Below are positions 10,284 to 21,553 of a stretch of DNA of 64,000 bases, piece by piece. The stretch covers positions 21,516,709 to 21,580,708 of the forward strand of contig CM055103.1 of the NCBI GenBank assembly GCA_029204225.1, read 5' to 3'. Under the pieces are notes generated by a model. The model worked only from the letters and a program-made list of their open reading frames with translations, ran no database searches and had not been told where the DNA came from. The DNA comes from Diphasiastrum complanatum. Taxonomy: Eukaryota; Streptophyta; Lycopodiopsida; Lycopodiales; Lycopodiaceae. The stretch's first letter is position 1. Every line of letters starts with the position of its first letter. A program made the position numbers and the translations under genes.

Positions 10284-11110
10284 AATGGATGTTAAGAGTG
10301 CATTCCTAAATGGATTTCTAGAGGAGGAGGTCTACATGGAGCAGCCATAGGGATACATCGCAGCAGGATAGGAAGACAAGGTTTTCAAGTTGGACAAGGC
10401 ATTATACAGACTTAAGCAAGCACCCAAGGCATGGTACTCGAGGATTGACACACACTTTCAGGAGCTTGGTTTTCAAAGGAGTAGTTCGGAGCCTACACTT
10501 TATGTTTTGATCAAGGATGGTCATATTGTTATTGTAGTGATGTATGTGGATGATCTTATTATCACAGGTTCGGATTGTGATTTGATTCAGAATATTAAGA
10601 AAGATCTCTCATCAGAGTTTGATATGAAAGATCTTGGCTCACTACAATGCTTTCTTGGAATTGAGGTATGGAGAGTAGCACATGGACTATTTATTTCTCA
10701 ATCTAGATACGAAAAAGTTCAATATGTCAGAGTGCAAGCCTGTTTCTACACCATATGATAATGGATGTAAGCTTACTAAAGCTAAGGATGGTCTAGATGT
10801 AGATGGGAAGTTATATAGAAAGCTTGTTGGAAGTTTAATAAATGTAACTACTATGAGACCAGATATTGCATATGTTGTTACTATGGTTAGTCAATTCATA
10901 GCTAAGTCTAAGCAAATTCACTAGAAAGCTGCTAAGCGAGTACTCATATATATCAAGGATACTTTGAAGTTTGGTATTTTCTATGGAAGACGAGATGTTT
11001 TGCAATTGTTTTGGATACGTGGATGCTAATTGGGCTGGAGATGCAGAAGATCGAAGATCTACTACGGGTTATGTTTTTAATCTTGGTTCAAGCTCTATAT
11101 CTTGGAGTTC
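10284..11110 (+). pseudogene. copia 1 reverse transcriptase and RNase H
   Basis: Copia homology resumes at MDVKSAFLNGFLEEEVYME. It continues through the LYRLKQAPKAWYSRID region, the catalytic YVDDLI box near 10545, DMKDLGSLQCFLGIEV, a frameshift near 10700, YRKLVGSL and then the RNase H motif [19 protein letters not shown] near 11005-11070. Stops occur at about 10350, 10370 and 10922. The reverse-transcriptase catalytic aspartates are still visible, but the protein is not expressible as one frame. Confidence 0.85.
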
Positions 11111-11455
11111 CATTAACTATAACATCCAATGGTTGTGTGACAATTGGAGTACTTCTAGTGATCGTTATGATAGCCTTTTCGAGATTAGTGAGAGTACGCT
11201 TCATGGCTTACATGTGTTCTTGCATATTCGAATGTGGAGTTTCAGGCATAACCTCTCAAGATGCTCTCGGACTATCACTAGGTGAAGAATGTATAGGGGA
11301 CAAGGTTGAACAAGAGAAGGTGACCTCATGCAAACATCTTGAGAATGTTTTTTTTTCCCTTTCTTGAGAAAATAAACAAAATCTTGGTGATATACACAAA
11401 TTGTTCATGCAAGGCAACAAAGAAAGGTTCTAGAAACACTTAGAACAAATTGTAG
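11111..11455 (+). other. Sequence replacing the middle of copia 1 RNase H
   Basis: Between the RNase H residues ISWSS and the terminal KHIEVQ block about 345 bp do not match copia. The expected TEAEY and DNQ motifs are absent. No family was recognised, and there is a T-run near 11350. It is another replacement within the same element. Confidence 0.5.
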
Positions 11456-11667
11456 AATGCAGAAGGAAAAGCACATCGAAGTACAACAACACTTCATCGG
11501 AGAGAAGATTCAAAGTGGTGAAGTGCAGCTTAATGATTGCCCTACAGAAGAGCAAGTTGCAAATATCTTTACCAAAGGACTTGGCAAAGAAAAATTTCAG
11601 AAGTTTACAGAACTTCTAGGAATAATAAATAACAAAGTAAACAATAAGGGGGAGTTCTAAAAATTAA
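11456..11667 (+). pseudogene. copia 1 RNase H C-terminus and polypurine tract
   Basis: The frame KHIEVQQHFIGEKIQSGEVQ, then CPTEEQVANIFTKGL, is the canonical end of copia polyproteins. The stop is at about 11658. The sequence aataagggggag around it is a polypurine tract, immediately before the 3' LTR. Confidence 0.85.
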
Positions 11668-11955
11668 TGTTTATTTGCACCCGTATTGTGGGTTTGGCTA
11701 TGCCTGCAAGCTGTTTTGGGGGGGCCATTTCTATTTTTAGTATATCAAAGTCAAAGTCCTAAAGTCAAGATTCTAGAATAGAACATAATTTTTCACTTAG
11801 AAAATTTATTAAGGGTCTGTACCCAAAATAAAGAGAAACTATAGCAATCAGCTTTTTGCTTTTAGCTTTTGCTAAGGACTAAAGAAATTATATAAGGAGG
11901 GCTGGCACCCCACCTCCATTCATTCCATTGTAGAAAGCTATAGAGAGAGAGATAG
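11668..11955 (+). repeat. 3' LTR of copia 1
   Basis: The sequence after the polypurine tract starts TGTTTATTTGCACCC. It matches, on the opposite strand, the solo LTR at about 55790-56107: shared blocks include ggctatgcctgcaagc, gtctgtacccaaaata, the gcttttagcttttgct motif, a TATA-like attatataagg and the terminal tagaaagctata. The two copies are clearly diverged. The right border is set by the end of this similarity. It lies within intron 1 of the DSBA-type gene, a few bases from its splice donor. Confidence 0.75.
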
Positions 11956-11971
11956 AGCGCGCAGGAAAGAC

Positions 11972-12128
11972 CTTGTGGAGCATTGGAGGCCTCGTAGAGG
12001 CCGCCCAACAGAATAGGCAACCAATTGACGGTGGCTCCGCAGCGACGAGCAGCATCCTCCACTTGCCTTGATGCTAGATAAGCGTAAGGGCAAGCGATAT
12101 CGTATACAAATTCTAACACTTTGGCCAT
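11972..12128 (-). CDS. First exon of a DSBA-fold protein (2-hydroxychromene-2-carboxylate isomerase / GST-kappa type)
   Basis: The exon encodes 52 codons plus one base. It starts MAKVLEFVYDIACPYAYLAS and continues to WLPILLGGLYEASNAPQ, then a GT donor (AAG|GTCTTT). This is the N-terminal thioredoxin-fold part of DSBA/HCCA isomerase proteins, including the D-x-x-CP-x-AYLAS loop and the PxLLGGLY strand. Family members bind glutathione. The ATG at 12128 is preferred; an in-frame ATG at 12188 would add a Ser/Arg/Glu-rich extension encoded by a GA/CGAG repeat, which looks like 5' untranslated sequence. Later exons would lie at lower coordinates, but none was recognised within 11.9 kb. It is either a gene continuing beyond the window or a broken one. 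Confidence 0.7.
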
Positions 12129-13640
12129 ATCTCTCTCTCTCTCGCTCGCTCGCTCGATCGTATTCCCAGATGAAGGCAACAACACCAATCCTTTGTGTCT
12201 GAGTGAGCGAGCGAGGTATATGTAAATTTATATATCACCCACTCCAATCGCAAATATATTGCTTCTTTTTTAAGGGTGTTTTTACACGGGCAAGTCCATT
12301 TGCGTATCACTTTCACATTTGGTTAATAAAATGAAAGCCACATTTCAATCTTCACATATCATTGGTCCATTTTATTTAAATCCTTGTGTCCTCAAATGGG
12401 AGTATATAGTTTTATGTTAAAAGTTTGAAAGGTGCCCTAAGATTTTTTTTTTTTTTTAAGCAACTACCTTTCAACTGAAAAGCTTAGAATTTAAATGCAT
12501 TTCTTTGAAGAGAATATGGGTTGTGAAGGGTTAGGAGAGCTTCAAAATGCAGGCCAACATGCTAAGAGACATTGTGTGGCCCAAAAAATGGATTTGAGTT
12601 GCCCCTACGTGGCACTGGTCCTGCCATGTCATCTGTTCCATAGTCGCAAGTGCATGTTAATGTGACAGGGAGAGAGTCCCATTTTGTTTTACCTAGACCA
12701 ATGGGAGAGCAAATTTGGACTTGCTAGGCATTGTAGTGTGAAATGGCCCTAAAATTTTAATTTACACTTACTCTTAAAAATCTATCTTGAGTAAATGACA
12801 ATTACAATTCATTATTATCATTACTATTACTATTAGCAGTAGTAGTTTTTTATTGGACCAATTTTGTTGATGTGTTACTTTTAGACTGCATTTTCTTTGA
12901 ACTCCTCCTTAAATTGCAAAACTATTTTTGTTTTTTATGTCATGATATGGGTTGAAGGATCTTTTGAATCACCTTGGTTCTTTAAGTAGTTGTGAAAGTT
13001 TAGTAAAAGAGGCTTACTTGAAGACCTCGTCATAACTAAATGGTCATTTTACCAAGTGTAAAGATCACTAAAAAAATCTTTTCCAAGTGTAACGGATGGC
13101 GTGGAAAGCCCTTTTTATGGCTGAATTTTTTGCACGAGTTTCACTGATGCATTTTTATGAATCGTATTATTCTTTTCAAATTTATTCCCAACCGTTTTAT
13201 GAACGTACTATTTTGTGAAAAATAACTTTACTCAGTTTTTTTTCTATCAATCATAATGCATCGTTCCACTACTACTCTGTTCTATTGCGCATTGTTATTC
13301 TTCGATTCATCTTGAACTCTCTTGCTAGTAACTGTCGCACTTCCGATCCATCGCCACCTGCTCCACTTTCGCTGCTCACATGTTTCCATCAAAATCCTAC
13401 AAAAAGAATATAGCAAGAGGATGGACATCACCCAAATCTAGGCTTATTCCAGATCTCAAGCTAAACTTGATGCCATAAGCAAGCGTACGTTCTCAATCCC
13501 ACTACCTTGTTTACCCCCCTCCCCATTGGATCGATACCCGATAGTACAACTATGAAGTTCTGGAGAGACAGTACTATGACCTGCCGCCAATGACAGAGGG
13601 AGCAGAGGACGAACACAAAAACAAAGATTTTTGAGTCGTC
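12129..13640. other. Upstream and intergenic region, no gene recognised
   Basis: Next to the DSBA exon lies a (CT)(CTCG) run (about 12129-12160) that would form a GA-rich 5' untranslated leader on the minus strand. The remainder is AT-rich with T-runs (12446, 13240). No coding motif, LTR border or RNA gene was recognised. Confidence 0.5.
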
Positions 13641-13644
13641 TCCC

Positions 13645-15050
13645 ATTCGAGCGACGAATCTGAAGAAGAAATATTCGAGAGGCAGCCTGCTGCCGTAGTT
13701 CCTGTAAACCAAGATGGTTCCGGACCAAGCAGAGCGGGCAAAGGCAAAGGCATTGTTGTCCCAGGGGGATCTCCTAGAAGGTCGACAAGGCCACGAAGAG
13801 CGCCAGCAATATATGTGTCAGGCAGCTCCGCTTCTACATCAGAGGAGTTCTGTAGATTCAGTGGTGAACCACAGACTTTCGAGGAGGCGATTGAAAGTCC
13901 AAAAAAAGACAGATTCCAAGACATGAATGAATAAATGGAGTCCATGAGGAAGAACCAGGTATGGACATTGCAGCCATTACCACATAAGCACAAGACTGTC
14001 AAATGCAAATGGGTTTTCAAGCTCAAATACGGACCAGATGGGAATGTGACGAAATACAAGGCAAGACTGGTAGCGAAGGAATTCTCTTAGAGATACGATA
14101 TTGACTACTCTGGAACCTTCTCTCCTGTCGTCAAACATTTGTACCTACGTCTGTTATTTGCATATGCAGCGGCTTATGACCTCAGGATCCACATTGTGGA
14201 CGAGAAGACAGCCTTCTTGAAGCATCTACGGTCTGAAACAATCAGTTCGACAATGGAACAAGAAGAAAGATCAAGCCCTGAAATCATTAGAATTCAAGCC
14301 TCTGTTAGCTGATTCTAATGTGTATGTCAGAGTTACAAATGGGCAGATCATCATTGTGGTTGTGTACGTGGACGACACTCTGATACTTTACAAGAGTGAG
14401 CAGCTGATCATTGAAGTGAAGACAGACATTTTCGAAACGTTTCGAGATCGTGGATCTAGGAGAAGCCAGGTGTTACCTAGGCTTACAAATCGAAAGGAAC
14501 TATGAGGGAGGTAAGTTATACCTTCACCAGTCCAGATACACACAGAAGATTTTAGAGAATTTTGGGATGTTGAACTGCAAAGGAGCAAATATTCCAATGC
14601 TCGCAGGGACAGTGCTAACAAACTATGGCTATCCGAAGACTGAGGAAGAGAGAGAACAGATGCAGCTCACACCTTACAAGAAGCTCATAGGATCACTGAT
14701 GTACCTTGCCGACAACACACATCCTGATATTGCTTATGCAGTATTCAGGATGAGCCAATTCTGCACGAATCCAGGCTCGACACATTGGAAGATTGCAAAA
14801 CGAATTTTGCAATATCTTCAATTAATGAGGGATTATGGTCTGTGCTATTGTCGTGATGCAGGTTTCAGGATGCTTTCCTACAGTGATGCTAGCTAGGCAT
14901 CTCTCAAGGACGACTGTAAAAGCGTCTCAGGACGATGCACCATCGCATCAGGAGCAGCAGTTCTCTAGGTCAGCAAGAAGCAGACCATCATGGCCCAATC
15001 ATCTTGTGAAGCAGAATATGTTGCAGCAGATCAATTGCATCTAACATCCA
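13645..15050 (+). pseudogene. Ty1/copia polyprotein fragment (copia 2)
   Basis: The order is: the linker with RRSTRPRRAPAIY; KNQVWTLQPLPHKHK and CKWVFKLKYGPDG of the reverse transcriptase; a deletion and frameshift near 14230; the YVDDTLILY catalytic box near 14365; LGEARCYLGLQIERN after another frameshift; YKKLIGSLMYLADNTHPDIA; and the RNase H end with SDAS, SCEAEYVAAD near 15000. Integrase, protease and gag are absent. Stops are scattered (for example 13931, 14087, 14894). It ends abruptly where the truncated LTR of the next copia element begins. Confidence 0.85.
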
Positions 15051-15108
15051 ATCCCTCTTGTGGATTAGATTAGGATCCATTCTTGGTCCTATTTTGCAGG
15101 TTTCCACA

Positions 15109-15120
15109 TGGTATTAGAGC
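15109..15120 (+). promoter_or_regulatory. Primer-binding site of copia 3
   Basis: TGGTATTAGAGC follows an LTR-like end (tttccaca). It differs from the canonical initiator-Met tRNA site TGGTATCAGAGC at one base. Only about 60-70 bp of the preceding LTR remains before copia 2 sequence, so the 5' LTR is truncated. About 600 bp of non-coding leader follow before gag. Confidence 0.75.
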
Positions 15121-15719
15121 CAAGTACAAGAGGATTTATTGATATTGATGGGGTTGATCCAAAACTAAGCCCAAATTAGCAAGTTTTTGGAAATTAGCTA
15201 ATTTTTGTGTAGCAAGTTGGATTTGATAGGTATTCTCAATATTTTTGGACTAGAACTTGTTGTGGGCTGTAGGAACACTTTTCACACGTGTGAGGCCATA
15301 CAGGTCCGGTTTTGGTTGAGAAAATTCAAAAATTTGTACAATTTGACTCACACACCCAAATTGAGAGATTTTTAGTGCAAAATCAAGTTTTTTCTATAGA
15401 GATTCATTTCCTATGATTTGTTCTTGGACTGGATCAGCCAAAAAAATTAAATTTGAAGCTTGAATCAGGTGCATTAAATGAGTTTCTCTGATTTTTTAGT
15501 GCATGTTGAAGTTGAGAGAGATATTGCCAAAAATCATAGATTAAGGAGTGATTTTGCGAGATTGAGACTATAATTTAAATTTCCATCATTCTAGATTGGT
15601 TCACGAGTGATAGGATTGTGTCTATAAGCTTTCAAATTGCTAGAAGACTTTAGGTTCAGATCTCTTAGAGAAACCATAACAATTTCTAGTACTTTTTCAC
15701 ATTCTTGCTTGAAGCTAGT

Positions 15720-18383
15720 GAAAGGCTGACATCCACTAATTATGCTAATTGGATAGTTCGAATGGAGTCTTTAAAAGTACAAAAAGAGATGTAGAGTTGC
15801 ATTACATTGCATAAAAATGAATGTAAGTAATGAACTTTTGAAGGAAATCTCATCTTGTACCACATCCAAACAGGCATGGGATTCATTAAAAGCAATTTAG
15901 AGATCCAAGAATACTTCAAGGATACTCATGCTTAGGAATCAAATCCTTCAAAGCATGAAAGGAAGTAGTGAAAGTGCCCAAAATTATGTCTTTAGGATCA
16001 AATCTTTGAATAAAGAGTTGTCTTCTATAGATGATAAAATCAAAGATGATGAGTTAGTTCAAATCATTTTGAATGGATGAGGAGATGATTATTCCAATCT
16101 TGTTCAAACCTTTGCTATTCAAGATCCACTTCCTAGTATTGAAAAACTTCAAAGTGTGCTTGTAAGTGAGGAGAGTAGAATACTTCATATCAAAAGTAGG
16201 ATGAGTTCCTTATATCTGAATGATGGTGATGAAAAAGCTAACTTGTCCTTGAAAGGCAAGAAGAAAAAGTTTCCATCCAATAAGGCTCAAGACATGGAGA
16301 TGGAGAACAAAGATGGAGCATCAAGTTCCAAAGGCAAGAGCAAAAAGGACAAGAAGAAGCTGAAGTATTTCTTTTGTGGAAAAAAGGGACATTTTGCATC
16401 CGAGTGCTACAAGAACAAGAATGCCCAAGAGAAGAACAATCAAGGCAATCTTGTGCTTGAGGAGGAGGAAGAGTGCAATCTATCTTTGATGGTATCCTCA
16501 CCACAAACATCTAATCAAGACACTTGGTGGATTGATAGTGGGGGAAGCTCTCACATGACTCACCAAAAAGACTTCTTTTCTAATCTACTTTCTTACAATA
16601 GTTCTAAGAGATTTATTTTCACTGGAAGTGAGCAAGAATGTGAGATTGTAGGTGTTGGATCCATTCCTTTATGTCTAGGATCATCTAAAAAAGTAGATCT
16701 AGACAATGTTCTTTATGTACCTTCAATTACAAAGAACTTGTTGAGTGTAGGACAACTTATGGATAGTGGATTAGATGTACATTTCAAGCATGGAGCATGT
16801 TCTATCTTGAAAGATGAAATATGTATTGCTAGTGGTTTCAAGCAAGGGAGGTTATTCAAATTGGATGCTAATGTGATGGTTGGAAGTGTGAACATGGCAA
16901 GGGAGGAGCTCACTCAAGTGGAATTATGGCACAAAAGGTTAGGCCATCCTAACTACAAAGCTATGGAGACCATGGTGACAAAGGAGCTAGCAAGTGGACT
17001 TCCCAAAACCATATCCAAGTGTGGCAAGCTTTGTGAAGCTTGTGGACTGTCCAAATCTCATAAGCTACCTTTCAAGATATCTTTGACAAGATCTAACTCT
17101 CCTCTTGACCTTATACACTCGGATGTTCATTCATTTTCACATGAATCAAATGGTGGAGCTCTTATGTATGTCACTTTTATTGATGATAGATCAAGATACT
17201 CTTGGGTTTATCTCTTGTCTAAGAAAAGTGAAGTTTTTGAGTCCTTTGTAAAGCTCAAAACTCTTGTGGAAAAGCAACTTAATACTAGCTTGAAAGTATT
17301 AAGAAGTGATAATGGAGGGGAGTACATCTCCAATAGGATGAAAGAGTTTTGTGAAACTAATGGCATTAGGAGAGAGTTTACTTGCTCATATACTCCACAA
17401 CAAAATGGAGTAGCTGAGAGAAAGAATAGGACACTATGTGAGTGTGCTAAAGCTTTGAGATTAGATGCATCCCTTCCTATTTCATTTTGGGGAGAAGCTA
17501 TTTTATGTGCAAACTTTCTATGCAATAGAATGACTAATAGTGTCATTAAAGGACTTACACCTTATGAAGTATTGTATGGCAAAAAGCCAAATCTTAGTGA
17601 TTTGAAAGCTTTTGGATGTACTTGTTATGTACATATTCCTTTAGAAACAAGGAAAAAGGAAGATGCCACTTCTTTTAAAGGCATCTTTGTTGGTTATAGT
17701 GAAAATAAGAAAGCTTATAGGATATTTGATCCTATTAGTCAAGGATTATGCTATGGCCGAGGAGGAGCTTCATGAAGATGAAGACCAAGTGGATCTTACT
17801 CAAAATCCAAGGGTGCCAAGAAGATCAACAAGGACAAGGATCGAGCCATCAAGGCTCACTTATAGTGACAAAGGAGAGCAAAGAGAAGATTCTCAACTAC
17901 TCAACTCTTATACTTTCTTGACTACTATGCTTGAAGAACCAACTAGTTTTGAGGAATCAAATAAGTCTCAACATTGGAAAAAAGCTATGCAAGTAGAGTT
18001 TGATGCATTAATGGAAAATCAGACTTGGAAGCTTGTAGGTCTACCTTATGGAAAGAAACCTCTTACTTGTAAATGGATATATAGATTGAAATATAATCAA
18101 GATGATTCCATTCATAAGTATTAAGCTGGACTTGTAACAAAAGGTTTTTTGCAAGTCAAAGGCATAGATTATTATGATTTGTGCAAAGCTTGTGACCATT
18201 AGATTAATCATATGTCTTGCTACTTCTTTCAAATGGGAGCTCTTCCAACTTGATGTGACAAATGCTTTCTTGAATGGATTCTTGGAAGAGGAAATCTACA
18301 TGTGCCAACCCGAGGGCTTCATCAAAGATGGAGAAGAAGACAAGGTGTGTTTTTTGAAGAAGAGTCTTTATGGACTCAAGCAA
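15720..18383 (+). pseudogene. Ty1/copia gag-pol (copia 3), nearly complete to mid reverse transcriptase
   Basis: Gag begins near TSTNYANWIVRMESLK (15726) and has stops at about 15790, 15897 and 16078. From 16156 a 539-codon open frame holds the zinc knuckle (CGKKGHFASEC, the first Cys replaced by Tyr), protease (WWIDSGGSSHMT), the pre-integrase LWHKRLGHPN and integrase with all three DDE residues: HSDVHSF, LRSDNGGEY and QNGVAERKNR. The C-terminal linker is shortened after FDPISQ. From 17760 frames shift to the RT region: RRSTRTRIEPSR, WKLVGLPYGKKP, a stop at 18121, LDVTNAFLNGFLEEE. It ends at SLYGLKQ (18383), before the catalytic YVDD box, where a CACTA-type sequence begins. An integrase this intact suggests a relatively young element. 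Confidence 0.9.
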
Positions 18384-18850
18384 CACAACTACATATATGT
18401 GTGTTTTGCCACGCGAACTCGATACTTAGCCGGAATTTTGACATTTTTCTTATGCGTGGCACTGCCACGCGTGGCATATCCACGCTAAAACTTTTCCGAG
18501 GTCCCTGCCGGTGAAACCTAGATTGGAAGAGAGGTCTGGCAAAAAAAATTTAATTCTGCGTGGTACTGCCATGCGTGGCAGTGCCACACAAATTTTTTTT
18601 TAAACTAAAACTTAAAATCTGAGCGCCAAAATATGTCGTCGTGGCACATCCATGCGTGGAAGTGCCACGTACGGTTGTTATTTAACCAATTTTCATGTGA
18701 CATAAAAATTTTTGATTTGCCACGCATGGCAAATCTCTAGAGAAAATTCCAAAGCGATGGTTTTTTTAATTGCCACGTGTGGCAAAATTTGTCAAAAAAT
18801 TTGCCACGCGTGGCAGTGCCACGCATGGCAAAATTAGTTTGTTGTATTTT
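18384..18850 (-). mobile_element. Terminal region of a CACTA element with palindromic subterminal repeats
   Basis: Starting at CACAACTAC directly after the broken copia reverse transcriptase, the region contains roughly ten copies of a palindrome related to TGCCACGCGTGGCA. These are near 18410, 18455-18485, 18558-18592, 18640-18672, 18718-18732, 18771-18786 and 18800-18832. CACTA elements carry such direct and inverted subterminal motifs as transposase-binding sites, and the CACTA protein remnants on the minus strand end at 19560, which places this at the element's 3' end. The terminus itself only loosely resembles the CACTA consensus. Confidence 0.6.
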
Positions 18851-19559
18851 TTTTTTTTATCTTTTATGAATAATAAGTTAATAAAAAACAACTTTATGAT
18901 TAATTTAAAAGCAAATAAGATTTTTTTTTATATTTTGAATAGATGTATACTTATAATAAATGTGGACTAAAAATTAAATGATCATTATCTCAAATTATTA
19001 TGCTCTGACGAATTAAAGTTACTATCAGTTGAATATTACATGCTATCTTATGTATTTATAGACATTATGATGTGTTTCTATATTGAGAAAATTTGTTAAT
19101 CAAAATTTGACAATTTTTTCAATATGGTATTGATGGGTAAAAATATAAGCGTGAGCTTAATATGCATGTGAAATGATACTAAGTACCTTACATTTGAGAC
19201 CCGTATGGTAGCTTGTTAAGCTAATTTGTTGATAAAAAAATTGCAATGTTATACACCTTTGTGTGTTTGCAAAGATCAATGAATAGTCGAACAATATTGT
19301 GGCAAAGTGTATTATTATCTCAAAGAAGATGTTTTTTAACTATAATATATAAATAATCAACACATATATCTTTTAATTAGTTCACACATCTATTAATATT
19401 GATAAATTTTTCTAATTCTAAGTGATTGCGAGATGCATTTGAAATGAAACTTTAGAAATGCAACATCGTAGAAAAATATAATAATTTTAATTTGAAAATA
19501 ATATATATTGACCACAATGGATCATTTTATGACAAAATTATTTGTGGCATGTACAAACT
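18851..19559. other. AT-rich non-coding part of the CACTA element
   Basis: Low-complexity AT-rich sequence lies between the palindromic subterminal repeats and the end of the transposase gene. No coding motif or repeat structure was seen beyond poly(T) runs. Confidence 0.4.
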
Positions 19560-21553
19560 TTATTCATCATCGCAAGATTCAAATTCATCAGCCAATACAT
19601 CTTGCAACTCATCTCCGCTAAGATGATTTTCATCATCACTATCGAAATCAAAACCTCTCTCAATATTGTCCTCATGCAAAGAATCATTGTTGTCCTCTTC
19701 ATCATCTGAGTTGTCGGAATCATGAGAATCAATTCTCGGGTTTTCAATATTTATAAAACTCGAAGGTATATGTACATCTTCATCAGATATACTTGTGTTG
19801 TCCAAATTTAGATCTTCCATTTCATTCTCAACATATGCATTTTCGAATACATGTCTTGAGCGTGGCTTAACTTGAACAACATACCACCAATTTTTGTTTA
19901 GTCGATTTGGTTAAAAAAATAACTGCACATTTAGCAATGTTAGGATTAGATATTTGTTATGCTCACATTTTAATTCACAATAAATAGATGTAATGAAAAA
20001 GTAGTGTAGATGATTAATATAACATTGATCACAATTGACAAAAAGAAAAAAAAAATGTGAAATTCATGCACACCTGTTCACAATGACGAGGCAACACCAA
20101 TGTGTCTGAAAAGTCCATGCTTAATGTCTTGGTTGAATCGATAGCAAAAAATCCACTACGATCTTTTTTTACAGTTGCATTTGATCCTCTATAGTTGATT
20201 TTGAACCATTTCACGTCAAACAACAAATATTTACCCATTTTACCAAAACACACCTCATATATGGCTTGTATGGTTCCTACATATTCAAGCTCTCCAGAAA
20301 TTGGACTTTGATCTCGAGCACTACTCCGACTTTCTTGATGGAAGGATGCCATCACACCACAATCATAAGTTCGTCGTTTCATATCAATTGATTCAATGCA
20401 ATGATGATGACCATATGCCCACATTGCACTATACTTTTGATACCGTCACATGTTGATTATAATTAAAACAATAATCAATCATCGTACAAATTAAAATTGT
20501 TCACTTAAAAAAAATAGAGTTATAGACAAACCTTCCAATCACATCCTCTTGCAAATTCCCATTATGTGTCAGATATGAATTGTCCCTTTGATCTTGCTTG
20601 TTGGAGTGTATCAACCATCCAGTCTATAGTGCATTGGTTGGACAATGGCTCAAGATCATGTGAAGGTGTAGCTTGACCTCTACGCCTATTGCGTTGGTGT
20701 CGATTTCTAGTCAATACCCTTTTTTTTTTTCTTCATATAATTCCAACCATTTATCATTACTCCTGAATTATATAGCATGAAGGTCGAAATTTTTTCTCTC
20801 AAACTAGGTGTCATTTTTTTAAGACTACCCATACCTTGAGGTTTTTCACCTTTCACCTCATTGCTTTCCTCATCATGCCATAGTCGTGGAGCAGATGGAT
20901 CTATTTGAAACAAAACTTTGGTAACATAAAATAGAAATTCTTGCACTAACCATCTCTCTGACATGCTTCCCTCTACCCTTGCCTTCTGACGCACAAAATC
21001 TTTCAACACTTTCATGAATCTCTCCAAGAAAAACGTCCACCTACAGAAAATTTTAACACATCAATAAGAACATTTTGTTATTTATAATTTGAAAGAATCA
21101 CACTACATTTATTGAAACTACTAAAGTCAAATTCAAGTGTATTATACCTTGAGTGCACAGGACCGGCAATACCAACTTCTTGGACCAAGTGCACAAGCAG
21201 ATGCTCCTGTATGTCTAGGATAGAAGTTGGAAAATCCCTCTCAAGCATACATACAACCTCCACCATATCTTCTTGCTTTGTTTGCACGTCTATCTCACGA
21301 ATCTCCTTACCACACATCCATCTACATTATGTTTGTAGTATAACTAGATTTTAGTACGTTCATATTATTTTATCAAACTTGTATTAAAAAAAAAGCACAA
21401 AATTTCATAAGATATCGATGTAAACAAAAAAAATTAAGTACCTGACAACGAATGCTAATTTGTAAATTGCATCACGAAGTTGATCAGTTAGACAACCACG
21501 AATGCACATTGGAAATATGTACTCGACCATCTTCAACCAATCGTGAGATTTTA
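19560..21553 (-). pseudogene. CACTA (En/Spm) transposon protein, C-terminal half with DUF4218 and DUF4216 domains
   Basis: Minus-strand order: an exon at 21552-21434 (GLKSHDWLKMVEYIFP to KLAFVVR, then GT); an exon at about 21322-21149 (MCGKEIREIDVQ, CMLERDFPTS, QEHLLVHLVQEVGIAGPVH); an exon near 21035-20600 (FMKVLKDFVRQKARVEGSMS, ending RNRHQRNRRRG after a slip); an exon at about 20430-20065 holding DUF4216 (ELEYVGTIQAIYEV, FDVKWFKINYRGSNATVKKD, FFAIDSTKTLSMDF, LVLPRHCEQV); and a last exon from about 19890 (WWYVVQVKPRSRH) to an Asp/Glu-rich tail ending at 19560. The catalytic N-terminal part is missing: homology stops at 21553, so the element is 5'-truncated. The small slips in the middle exon suggest a dead copy. 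Confidence 0.85.

Noticed and set aside
13574-14059. 161-codon minus-strand frame
   Set aside because: Antisense shadow of the copia 2 linker and reverse-transcriptase region, which carries clear family motifs on the plus strand.
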